Of a DNA stretch of 64,000 bases, positions 38,650 through 46,550 are shown one piece after another. Numbering within the stretch: position 1 is the first letter of the stretch; each line of letters begins with the position of its first letter. Made by a program: the position numbers and the translations under genes. The notes beneath the pieces are model-generated. The model was not told the DNA's origin. It did not search any database and saw only the letters and a program-made list of their open reading frames with translations. The DNA comes from Acidobacteriota bacterium (GTDB lineage Bacteria; Acidobacteriota; Blastocatellia; Chloracidobacteriales; Chloracidobacteriaceae), in assembly GCA_016208495.1 (NCBI GenBank), contig JACQXX010000070.1, positions 62,001 through 126,000 of the forward strand, read 5' to 3'.

Positions 38650-38836
38650 GTCAGTAGTCAGTAGTCAGTAGTCAGTAGTCAGTAGTCAGTAGTCAGTAGT
38701 TGAGTGTTGGGAATTGAGAATTTTTGTCAAGGGTATTTCTTTCTATTTGTGCGGTTTATTGACAATTCCTGTGAGGGTAGCCACTTGGCTGAAAGGTTCT
38801 CGATTTGACTTACTGACTACTGACTACTGACTACTA
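38650..38836. repeat. Inverted AGTAGTC heptamer arrays between secA and homoserine dehydrogenase
   Basis: About seven AGTAGTC-register units follow the secA stop (38651-38700). A core with GAGTGTTGGG and GTCAAGGGTATTT comes next, and the inverted arm ACTGACTACTGACTACTGACTACT lies at about 38810-38834 in the 3' end of the convergent gene. It is the same element as at 3243-3420. Confidence 0.9.
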
Positions 38837-39850
38837 ACTTTGGCAAATCTCAATCAAATCTTCCAAAACAGCGGCGGCGGTTGGTGTCGGATCTTCCGAA
38901 TCAATCGCCGCTAAAATTTTGCCGTTGATATCAGTGTAGTAAATCACTCCCTGCCAGTCATTTCCCAATTGAACCAGCGGATGATCCTTTTTGAGCGAGG
39001 TTGGTTTGACCGAAAAGCGGTAATCTGAACCGGTGTGCTCGGCCAGAGCAATCAGTTTAATGACTTCACCTCGTTCCTGAGCGGCGCGAACCTCGTCCTG
39101 GGTCACACCACGAATGCCCACTACTTCCAGATCATCCAACGTGGTTGGTCGCCGCAAAACCGTGTTGGCGATGATGACCAGTTTATTGGCGGCATCCCAG
39201 CCATCCACGTCCAGCGTTGGGTCAGCTTCGGCAAAGCCGGCGTCTTGAGCCCGTTTCAACCCCTGGTCAAAGGTTTCGCCCTCGGACATACAGGTCAGAA
39301 TAAAATCCGTGGTTGAGTTGACGATGCCTTCAAATTTTTTAATTTGACAGGCACTTAGATCCCGCCGTCCCACATTCAGGGTTGGCAAACCACCCGTGAC
39401 CGTCGCACTAAAGAGCAGTCGGACCTGTTGCTGGTGGGCTTTTGTGACCAGTTCTTGAAAGGCCAGCACCAGCGGACCTTTGTTGGCGGTCACGACATGC
39501 AGTTTTCGTTCAAGGGCGATCCGAATCGCAGAAAGCCCTGTCCCGCCGGTCTGCAAATTGGTGGGTGACAGTTCAATCAACACGCTGGCTTCGGTTTGCC
39601 GAACCATATCGAGCGGGTCAATGAGTGCTTCATTCTGATCTTTGAGTCGCTGGCCAGCCAGTTTCATCTCAATCAACTGGCGCAGGTTGGCGCCATCCGG
39701 GTAATGCCTGGCCCCGCTGCTATCAGCCACGCTGACCACTGAAAGTTCAAGTCCAAACCGCGTTGACAGCAGTTCCTGTTTGCGTTCGAGCAACTCCAAA
39801 AAGCGTCGCCCAATATTTCCAAGTCCAATGAGTGCCAGTTTGACGTGCAT
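38834..39850 (-). CDS. Homoserine dehydrogenase
   Basis: A 338-residue NAD(P)-dependent enzyme that reduces aspartate semialdehyde to homoserine, on the route to threonine and methionine. It has the Rossmann start KLALIGLGNIGRRFLELL, the ELSPTNLQTGG segment, and the substrate region FEGIVNSTTDFILTCMSEGETFDQGLKRAQDAGFAEADPTLDVDGWDAANKL (the characteristic G-x-A-E-x-D-P-x-x-D-x-x-G-x-D-A motif). There is no ACT domain, so allosteric control by threonine is not expected from this protein. The ATG at 39850 has CGAGGAACGC upstream; the frame extends to 39910 without support. Confidence 0.93.
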   Translation of the reverse strand: MHVKLALIGLGNIGRRFLELLERKQELLSTRFGLELSVVSVADSSGARHYPDGANLRQLIEMKLAGQRLKDQNEALIDPLDMVRQTEASVLIELSPTNLQTGGTGLSAIRIALERKLHVVTANKGPLVLAFQELVTKAHQQQVRLLFSATVTGGLPTLNVGRRDLSACQIKKFEGIVNSTTDFILTCMSEGETFDQGLKRAQDAGFAEADPTLDVDGWDAANKLVIIANTVLRRPTTLDDLEVVGIRGVTQDEVRAAQERGEVIKLIALAEHTGSDYRFSVKPTSLKKDHPLVQLGNDWQGVIYYTDINGKILAAIDSEDPTPTAAAVLEDLIEICQS

Positions 39851-40206
39851 GCGTTCCTCGTGTGAATTCAAAAAAGTCTGGCTCCAGAGCGAGAGCCGTG
39901 GTGGTATCAAAATGCCGCCACACTATCCATGTCCAGATCGTCTGTGACAACCAAAAAGCTGAAAAGATGAATCTGATGTCAGTTTTTATTCTTCAAAAAA
40001 ATGAAATTAATTTCAATGATATCTCTGGATATTCAAGAAAAAAGATATTAAGAAAAGGTAAAAGAATTCAGAAATAATTGGAACTTTGATCGGGCTCAGT
40101 CAGTTTAACGCGACATCCACTCCCACAATCGTTTTTCAAATCCAGGTCACAACCAAGCTCTCTTGGAAACTGTAATAAAATCTAGGTTTCTGGAGGATAT
40201 TCCAAG
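39851..40206. other. Divergent intergenic region, AT-rich
   Basis: This 356-bp gap has a long AT-rich stretch (about 39960-40080). No clear gene or repeat is visible. The ribosome binding site of the TPR gene (CTGGAGGATATTCC) ends it. Confidence 0.5.
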
Positions 40207-41544
40207 ATGATGTACCACGGAAGACTCTCTCTTCTGGCGGGATTTGTGTGTCTTGCCTTGACTATAATGCCTGGGTTTGCTCAGGAAAATTCCTGGGAAA
40301 AATACCACCAAATCGGAAAAAAAGCATTTGAACAAAATCAGTTTGATGAAGCTGAAAAAGCGCTTCTGATTGCCGTGAAAGAAAGTGAACCTTTTCCGGC
40401 ACCTGATACCCGACTGGCCCAAAGCCTGACCTGTCTGGCCCAGTGTTATCAGGCCAGAGGGAAATTTCCAGAAGCGGAAATTGCATATGAACGAGCTTTG
40501 ACGTTGTGGAAAGAACGGCGTGGGGCGGGGCATTCAACAGTGGCAGCCGTGTCAAGCAATCTGGCCAGTTTGTACAGCACGCGCGGAAAATACAGTGAAG
40601 CTGAAAAAATGTACTCGCAGGCTCTGGCGGGTCTTGAATCCAGCGACAAGCCGGACATTGCCAATTTGGCCAACACCATGAACAATCTGGCCGAGCTCTA
40701 TCGCACCCAGAGCAAGTACACCCAGGCCGAGCCACTTTACAATCGAGCCATTCGACTCCTTGAAGAGAAATTTGGCCCGGAAGATCCAAAGGTTTCCACA
40801 CCACTCAACAATTTGGGCACCATGTATATTGAGATGAGTGAAACGCTCGAAGCCGAAAAGCACTGCAAACGGGCACTGGCGATTCGGGAAAAGGCATTTG
40901 GACCAGACCATCCGATGGTCGCCACCACGCTCAATAATCTGGCTGCCTGCTATAAAGTACGTGGAAAGACAACGTTGGCGGAAGAGTATTATAACCGTGC
41001 GCTGGTCACCTGGGAGAAAACAATTGGTCCGGAGCACCCCAATATCGCCGCGACACTCAATAATCTGGCGGTGTTATGCAATGCCCAGGCACGATTTAAA
41101 GATTCCGAAAACTATTCCAACCGGGCAATCAAACTGTGGACAAAGCTGGTTGGTGAAGATCATCCCAATACAGCAACGGCGATGGTCAACCTGGCCTTTG
41201 CCTATGCCTCACAGCGCAAGCTTGAAAAAGCCGAAGCCTTATACAAACGCGCACTCCAGATTCAGGAAAAAGCGTTTGGGCCTGATCATCCAAGTGTGGC
41301 CGCCAGTCTGGAAAAACTTGCCGAAGTGTATCAGCTTGAAGTGAGATATGAGGATGCGGAGAAAGCTGTTCGTCGGGCCATGACGATTTGGGAAAAGAAA
41401 TTTGGCCCGGAACATCCGAATCTGGCCAATGACTTGGAAATTTATTCCCGAATCCTGCGCCAGACCAACCGCAAGGAAAGTGCGGATGAATTTGCCTTGA
41501 AAGCTCAAATGCTCCGGTCACGACAGTCTGGCAGCATTGAGTGA
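40207..41544 (+). CDS. Exported TPR (kinesin-light-chain-type) repeat protein
   Basis: This 445-residue protein has a signal peptide (MMYHGRLSLLAGFVCLALTIMPGFAQ). It then has about eight regular 42-residue TPR units of the kinesin-light-chain kind, each with a pattern like GPDHPMVATTLNNLAACYKVRGK and a preceding AEKHCKRALAIREKAFG helix. The repeats are highly conserved within the protein. A GGAGG lies 10 bp before the ATG. The protein is probably periplasmic and an interaction scaffold; the partner is unknown. Confidence 0.92.
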   Translation: MMYHGRLSLLAGFVCLALTIMPGFAQENSWEKYHQIGKKAFEQNQFDEAEKALLIAVKESEPFPAPDTRLAQSLTCLAQCYQARGKFPEAEIAYERALTLWKERRGAGHSTVAAVSSNLASLYSTRGKYSEAEKMYSQALAGLESSDKPDIANLANTMNNLAELYRTQSKYTQAEPLYNRAIRLLEEKFGPEDPKVSTPLNNLGTMYIEMSETLEAEKHCKRALAIREKAFGPDHPMVATTLNNLAACYKVRGKTTLAEEYYNRALVTWEKTIGPEHPNIAATLNNLAVLCNAQARFKDSENYSNRAIKLWTKLVGEDHPNTATAMVNLAFAYASQRKLEKAEALYKRALQIQEKAFGPDHPSVAASLEKLAEVYQLEVRYEDAEKAVRRAMTIWEKKFGPEHPNLANDLEIYSRILRQTNRKESADEFALKAQMLRSRQSGSIE

Positions 41545-41790
41545 AGTCGCGAGAAGAAAAGCGAGTCGTGAGTAGCGAGTCGTGAGTAGTCAATCAAAAC
41601 GTGAGCAGAGAGTAGCCACGGTTCTTGCCTTTTGATTCCAGAGATTCAGAAATATCTTTTCGGATGACGAAAAATTCACTGGTTCAAAACACAGTTCAGG
41701 CTGTACGTGGATTGACTATCTCGCTACTCGCTACTCGCTACTCGCTACTCGCTTTTCTTCGCTACTCACGACTCGCTCTTTCGCTCTTTT
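41545..41790. repeat. Inverted GCGAGTA/GCGAGTC arrays
   Basis: The left arm GCGAGTCGTGAGTAGCGAGTCGTGAGTAG lies at 41556-41590. The right arm of TACTCGC units (about five copies, plus GACTCGC) lies at 41721-41785, just before the aceE stop. It lies between convergent genes and so may serve as a terminator hairpin. Confidence 0.85.
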
Positions 41791-44481
41791 CTAGTCGGCA
41801 CCGTGGCCGATGCCTTTTTCGTCTGTTTCAGTAATGCCGAGGTCATTTTTGGCCTGGGCCAGGACACTGGCGGGAATGCTGCCCTGACGAACCAGTTGAT
41901 ACAGTGCATACGCGGCGATTGATTCAGCATCAACTTCAAAGTGACGGCGCAGAACTTCGCGGGTATCGCTCATTCCAAAGCCGTCGGTTCCCAACACCGA
42001 AAATCCTTGTGGCACCCATGGGGCAATCATATCCGGCCAGGCTTTGACAAAGTCGCTGGCGGCGACGATTGGTCCAGAGGCTTTTTCAAGCAATTGGGTG
42101 ACGTAGGGCTTGCGTTTGGGTTCTTCGGGGTGATGCAGGTTCCACCGATCAACTTCGAGGGCCTCCATTCGCAATTGCTGATAACTTGTGGCTGACCAGA
42201 CATCAGCCGCAACATCATATTTTTCGGCCAGAATCTCCTGCGCTCGCAGGACCTGCATGATGATCGAACTGCTTCCAAGAAGTTGAACCCGATGTGTGCG
42301 TTCAACCGGGCTTGGGCGGAACAGATACAACCCTTTAATAATGCCTTCCTCAACCCCTTCGCGATCTGGCATGGCCGGCATGGCATAGTTTTCGTTGTGG
42401 ACGGTGATGTAATAGAAGACATCTTCCTGCGCTTCCATCATCCGTCGCAATCCCTCACGGACAATCACCGCGATCTCAAAGTGAAATCCAGGATCATAAG
42501 AAAGAATGTTTGGAATGACTGACGCCTGAATATGGCTGTGACCATCTTCGTGTTGCAAGCCTTCGCCGTTGAGTGTCGTCCGACCTGATGTTCCGCCGAT
42601 GAGAAAGCCGCGTCCACGGGCATCGGCAAACGCCCACGACTGGTCGCCGGTTCGCTGGAAACCAAACATTGAGTAGTACATATAAAACGGAATCAGGTTC
42701 TCGCCGTGGGTTGAGTAACAGGTCCCGGCAGCGGTAAACGAAGCCATTGAACCAGCTTCGGTGATCCCTTCTTCGAGAATCTGACCGTCTTTTAATTCGC
42801 GATAGCTGAAGAGCAGGTTGGAATCAACTGGATCATAAAGCTGTCCAAACGGCGCATAAATGCCGATTTTCTTGAACAAAAAGTCCATCCCAAAGGTGCG
42901 GGCTTCATCAGGAATAATGAGCACGACCCGTCTGCCGATTTCCGGATCATCAATCAATTTGCGCAGCAACCGCACAAAGGTCATGGTGGTGGAAACTTCC
43001 TGATCAACCTTTTGGAGAAACTCGGTGTATTCGATTTTCTTTGGCAGATTCAGCGGTTTGGATCTGACGACACGTTTGGGAACACACCCGCCAAGTTGTT
43101 GTCGGCGGTCAAGCAGGTACTGAACTTCCGGACTCTTCGGTCCCGGATGGTAGAACGGCGCGTCTTTCAATTTGGCGTCTGGAATCGGCAGATCAAGCAA
43201 GTCACGGAAAATCTGCAATTCCTTTTCATTCATCTTCTTAATCTGGTGGGTGGCATTTCGACCTTCAAGCCCTTCGCCCAGGGTCCAGCCCTTAATTGTC
43301 TTCGCCAAAATGACGGTTGGCCGACCTTTGTAATTCACCGCCGCCTGGTAGGCCGCATACAGTTTGTTGTAGTCGTGACCGCCACGGCGCAGTTTTTCAA
43401 GCTGATCGTCCGACAGGTGCTCGACCAGTTTGAGCAAGCGTTCGTCCATTCCGAACAGGTGGCGGCGGATATAGGCGCCGGACTCAACCGAAAGTTTCTG
43501 GAAGTCACCGTCCAACATTGCCTGGGCGCGCGACAGGAAGAGACCGTCTACATCCTTTGCCCAGATCGGATCCCAATCGCGCGACCAGATAACCTTGATA
43601 ACATTCCAGCCCGCGCCGCGGAAGATGGATTCAAATTCCTGAATGACCTTGCCATTGCCACGAACCGGCCCATCCAGGCGCTGCAGGTTACAGTTGACGA
43701 CAAAGATCAGGTTGTCGAGTTTTTCACGTCCGGCAACTGACAAGGCGCCGGTTGATTCGGGTTCATCCATTTCACCATCACCCAGGAACGCCCACACTTT
43801 GCTCTGGGAGGTATCTTTGAGTCCTCGGGCGTGCAGATAGCGATTGAACCGGGCTTGATAAATGGCAGTGAGTGGACCGATGCCCATCGAAACGGTTGGG
43901 AATTCCCAAAACTCAGGCATCAGGCGCGGGTGTGGATAAGAAGAAAGCCCGGTGCCGGGAATCGCTTCACGGCGGAAATGATCAAGCTGACTTTCCGACA
44001 AGCGGCCTTCAAGAAAAGCCCGCGCATAGATGCCGGGTGCCGCGTGTCCTTGATAGAACACCTGATCGCCGGATTGACCGTCATCTTTGCCACGGAAAAA
44101 GTGATTGAATCCCACTTCATACAGGCTGGCCGATGAAGCATAGGTCGAAAGATGTCCGCCAATCCCTGGATTGAGGTTGTTGGCGCGAACCACCATGGCG
44201 ACGGCATTCCACCGAATCATCCGGCGAATGCGCAACTCCATTTGTTCATCGCCGGGAAACGGCGGTTCCTGTTCCGGAGAAATGGTGTTGATATAGGGTG
44301 TTTGGACCGGAATCGGTCCGCCCAAATCCATCATTCGCGCCTTTTTCAAAAGCTTGCGCAGCAGAAACTGGGCACGTTCTTTACCCTGCGTCACGGTAAT
44401 CTGCTCAAGCGCGTCAAGCCATTCTTGCGTCTCTTGCGGATCACTATCGGGAAGCTGCCGCTTAAAATCATCAAGATACAT
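41791..44481 (-). CDS. aceE: Pyruvate dehydrogenase E1 component, homodimeric type
   Basis: AceE is the thiamine-diphosphate enzyme that decarboxylates pyruvate in the pyruvate dehydrogenase complex. The 896-residue protein fits the single-chain (alpha-type) E1, with GHLSTYASSASLYEVGFNHFFRG, the ThDP motif region FLGDGEMDEPESTGALSVAGREKLDNLIFVVNCN, and MASFTAAGTCYSTHGENLIPFYMYYSMFGFQR in the pyrimidine domain. The ATG at 44481 has GGAGAGACTCT before it. The E2 and E3 genes are not in this window. Confidence 0.97.
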   Translation of the reverse strand: MYLDDFKRQLPDSDPQETQEWLDALEQITVTQGKERAQFLLRKLLKKARMMDLGGPIPVQTPYINTISPEQEPPFPGDEQMELRIRRMIRWNAVAMVVRANNLNPGIGGHLSTYASSASLYEVGFNHFFRGKDDGQSGDQVFYQGHAAPGIYARAFLEGRLSESQLDHFRREAIPGTGLSSYPHPRLMPEFWEFPTVSMGIGPLTAIYQARFNRYLHARGLKDTSQSKVWAFLGDGEMDEPESTGALSVAGREKLDNLIFVVNCNLQRLDGPVRGNGKVIQEFESIFRGAGWNVIKVIWSRDWDPIWAKDVDGLFLSRAQAMLDGDFQKLSVESGAYIRRHLFGMDERLLKLVEHLSDDQLEKLRRGGHDYNKLYAAYQAAVNYKGRPTVILAKTIKGWTLGEGLEGRNATHQIKKMNEKELQIFRDLLDLPIPDAKLKDAPFYHPGPKSPEVQYLLDRRQQLGGCVPKRVVRSKPLNLPKKIEYTEFLQKVDQEVSTTMTFVRLLRKLIDDPEIGRRVVLIIPDEARTFGMDFLFKKIGIYAPFGQLYDPVDSNLLFSYRELKDGQILEEGITEAGSMASFTAAGTCYSTHGENLIPFYMYYSMFGFQRTGDQSWAFADARGRGFLIGGTSGRTTLNGEGLQHEDGHSHIQASVIPNILSYDPGFHFEIAVIVREGLRRMMEAQEDVFYYITVHNENYAMPAMPDREGVEEGIIKGLYLFRPSPVERTHRVQLLGSSSIIMQVLRAQEILAEKYDVAADVWSATSYQQLRMEALEVDRWNLHHPEEPKRKPYVTQLLEKASGPIVAASDFVKAWPDMIAPWVPQGFSVLGTDGFGMSDTREVLRRHFEVDAESIAAYALYQLVRQGSIPASVLAQAKNDLGITETDEKGIGHGAD

Positions 44482-44859
44482 AGAGTCTCTCCACTTGGAT
44501 TAGAGTTCAGACTCAGTTGCCGGACCTTCGGGGTGGGAACACGGGAGAAAAGGTATGAGAAAAAGCAGCTCACACGGCGAAGCCCCTGCAACTGATGACA
44601 TATGAGTGCGTGGCCTTTTGAATGAAGAATGTGCCTGGTGCCTGGTGCTTGGGAGCCAATATCTTCTAAGAAAAAATCAAGAACGAAGAACCAGGAACGA
44701 AGAACCAGAAACAAAGAACCAATAGGTTTCTTCATTCTTCATTCTTCATTCTGTATGAGGTGGGGGCACGGCTTGCCTGATAAAATTGGCGCCAACTTTA
44801 CCCTAGCCACGGCGTGAAAGTCCAATCACTGGAGTTTAGAAAAGTTGGAGGTATCTCAG
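44482..44859. other. Divergent intergenic region with TTCTTCATT repeats
   Basis: No gene was found. Tandem GTGCCTG units lie at 44630-44650, AAGAACCA-like degenerate repeats at 44670-44720, and TTCTTCATTCTTCATTC at 44728-44752. I looked for a HicA-like toxin ORF here and did not find one. Confidence 0.55.
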
Positions 44860-45072
44860 GTGAATAAATATGGAGTGATCATTTATTGGAGCAATGAAGA
44901 GGGCATCTATGTCGCTGAAGTTCCTGAGTTGCCTGGTTGTCTGGCTCATGAAAAGAGTCAGGCCGAAGCGCTGGTAAATGTTCAAGAAGCAGTTCAGCTC
45001 TGGATTGACACTGCCAATGAATTTGGCGATCCCATTCCAGAGCCGAAAGATGAGCAGTTGATTTTTGCCTGA
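44860..45072 (+). CDS. Solitary HicB-like antitoxin-type protein
   Basis: A 70-residue protein of the HicB/UPF0150 fold: YGVIIYWSNEEGIYVAEVPELPGCLAHEKSQAEAL, then NVQEAVQLWIDTANEFGDPIPEP. HicB usually neutralises the mRNase HicA encoded next to it, but no HicA ORF is adjacent on either side, so it is an orphan or has another role. I chose the GTG at 44860 because GGAGG lies 8 bp upstream; the frame is open back to a TTG at 44845 that overlaps that GGAGG. The C-terminal DNA-binding domain of longer HicB proteins is absent. Confidence 0.85.
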   Translation: MNKYGVIIYWSNEEGIYVAEVPELPGCLAHEKSQAEALVNVQEAVQLWIDTANEFGDPIPEPKDEQLIFA

Positions 45073-45090
45073 CCAGGTTCGGTTGAAAGC

Positions 45091-46002
45091 TTACGACTCG
45101 CTGACAATTGCCTGATAAGCGGCTTTTACTTTTGACAGATAGTATGGATCACCCCCGCCATTATATTTGGTGACAGCCACCCACCACGCTTTCCATCCAT
45201 TTAAGATCCATTCTCTGTGAGCTGGGCGAAACCATACGGTTTGCCCCTGCTGCAGGGTTGTGTTTTCAGATATTTTGCTGGTTTGGGTAATTTCTTCGAC
45301 CAGTGTTCGATTTCGTGCCGCAATTTTTGACAATGTATCCTTTTTTCGCACCGTATCTTGTCGAACCTCCTGACTATCAATAATCCTGGTATTTTCATAA
45401 ATCGCCGCATAGTGGAATACCAGTGCCACGCCGCCTCTGATGCACAATTCAGCATTCATTGGTTTTTTGAGCTCATTCCGCAATTCTGTTGAACTAATCA
45501 AGTGCGAATGCTCTGCTCCGTCACGGATGACGCTCAGGCCAGGATCACCTGAATTCCCAAATTGTATTGGCCGTGGTCCATAAAACGCCGGCGCCGGTTT
45601 CACTCCCGTATATCGTGATTGCCAGCTTGGCCCGCTACTTTCAACCCAGATCATGGCTTTGATGATTTTCCAATCCAACGGAATGAATGGCAACAGATCA
45701 TAATGTTTTGCCTGAAAGGTCTGGTTCATTTCAGCAACAATCTTTTGGATAATGCCGTCGTGTTTGTCCCATTCGGCTCTGATTTGCTGGTTGGAAGGCT
45801 TATCAGGTTTTTTGGGGAGATCGGCTCGTGTATTTCTTCCGACTGGGGACAGCGAAGCATTTTTTGATTCCTGAAATAAGTTGTTTGGGCTGGAATTCAA
45901 TCCGGTTGAATAGGCTGATTTAAATCCGCCGGGGCCACCACCACCATGTGGTGCGTTGGGAGCAATTTTGGGCTGTCGGGTACGAGTTCCTGAGTTGAGC
46001 AT
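45091..46002 (-). CDS. LysM protein with lysozyme-like region
   Basis: The 303-residue protein has a Gly/Ser-rich N-terminus without a signal peptide. A central lysozyme/transglycosylase-like region starts KIIKAMIWVESSG and continues with GPRPIQFGNSGDPGLSVIRDG. The Glu of WVESSG is a plausible catalytic acid. A LysM-type domain follows (RKKDTLSKIAARNRTLVEEI, ending LQQGQTVWFRP) and then a C-terminal helix rich in Trp and Tyr. Proteins of this form are seen among cell-wall hydrolases and as cargo of contractile or type VI systems. No such system is in this window. The assignment to a wall hydrolase is an inference from the two domains. Confidence 0.6.
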   Translation of the reverse strand: MLNSGTRTRQPKIAPNAPHGGGGPGGFKSAYSTGLNSSPNNLFQESKNASLSPVGRNTRADLPKKPDKPSNQQIRAEWDKHDGIIQKIVAEMNQTFQAKHYDLLPFIPLDWKIIKAMIWVESSGPSWQSRYTGVKPAPAFYGPRPIQFGNSGDPGLSVIRDGAEHSHLISSTELRNELKKPMNAELCIRGGVALVFHYAAIYENTRIIDSQEVRQDTVRKKDTLSKIAARNRTLVEEITQTSKISENTTLQQGQTVWFRPAHREWILNGWKAWWVAVTKYNGGGDPYYLSKVKAAYQAIVSES

Positions 46003-46550
46003 AAGTAGTCAGTACCACCTGCGTCAGCGGGTGGGTATTCAAAATATAAATTCAATTTCAATCAAATAGTTCAATAGCAAGCAATCCTCATTCCAAAGGT
46101 TTCGGCTTGCTATAACATTTCAGATACATATTTCCTGGGAGCGCTGGCATCCTGCCGGCACCAAGTAGTTGATTTTCGATCAGTTGCCGGCAGGATGCCA
46201 GCGTTCCCAGTCTGTTTTCTTTTTCTGCATTTGAGCACAGTCCCTGGTCGGACAAAGGAAGCTGCCGGTATCTCTGGAATGAGCGAAGTGTTGATCAGGC
46301 AATTGAATATGTCGTGCATGGGCAAGGAGAGAGTCTGTCAGACTGACCCACCCGCTCACGCAGGTGGTACTGACTTGACGTCATCCTCTCATTGACAACC
46401 CATCCGCTCACGCAGGTGGTACTGACAAAGCTCACTCGTTGATACAGGTAGTACTGACAAATCCAGCAGCGGTGTGCATAATGATTCATCCACGAAAAAT
46501 CTAGCTGGTTGCACCTTTTATCCGGTTCAGAAACAAGGAGACAGAGACGA
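46003..46550. repeat. Intergenic repeat cluster upstream of the kinase-FGE gene
   Basis: A 548-bp gap with no gene. It carries copies of the CCACC..GGTGG-TACTGAC palindrome at about 46008-46034 (complement strand), 46347-46374, 46399-46429 and a worn copy at 46437-46461. A 26-bp near-perfect inverted repeat has arms 46135-46160 and 46185-46210 (one mismatch; CTGGGAGCGCTGGCATCC...) with a 24-nt loop. AAGGAG at 46535-46540 serves the kinase gene. Confidence 0.85.

Noticed and set aside
44482-44859. HicA toxin upstream of the HicB-like gene
   Set aside because: The only frame (44629-44817) is a translation of repeat DNA and does not resemble HicA.
46347-46461. Three near-regular repeats that might look like a short CRISPR array
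   Set aside because: Copies are palindromic, unequal and also dispersed at 17, 46.0 and 60 kb; spacers are irregular and no cas gene is present.
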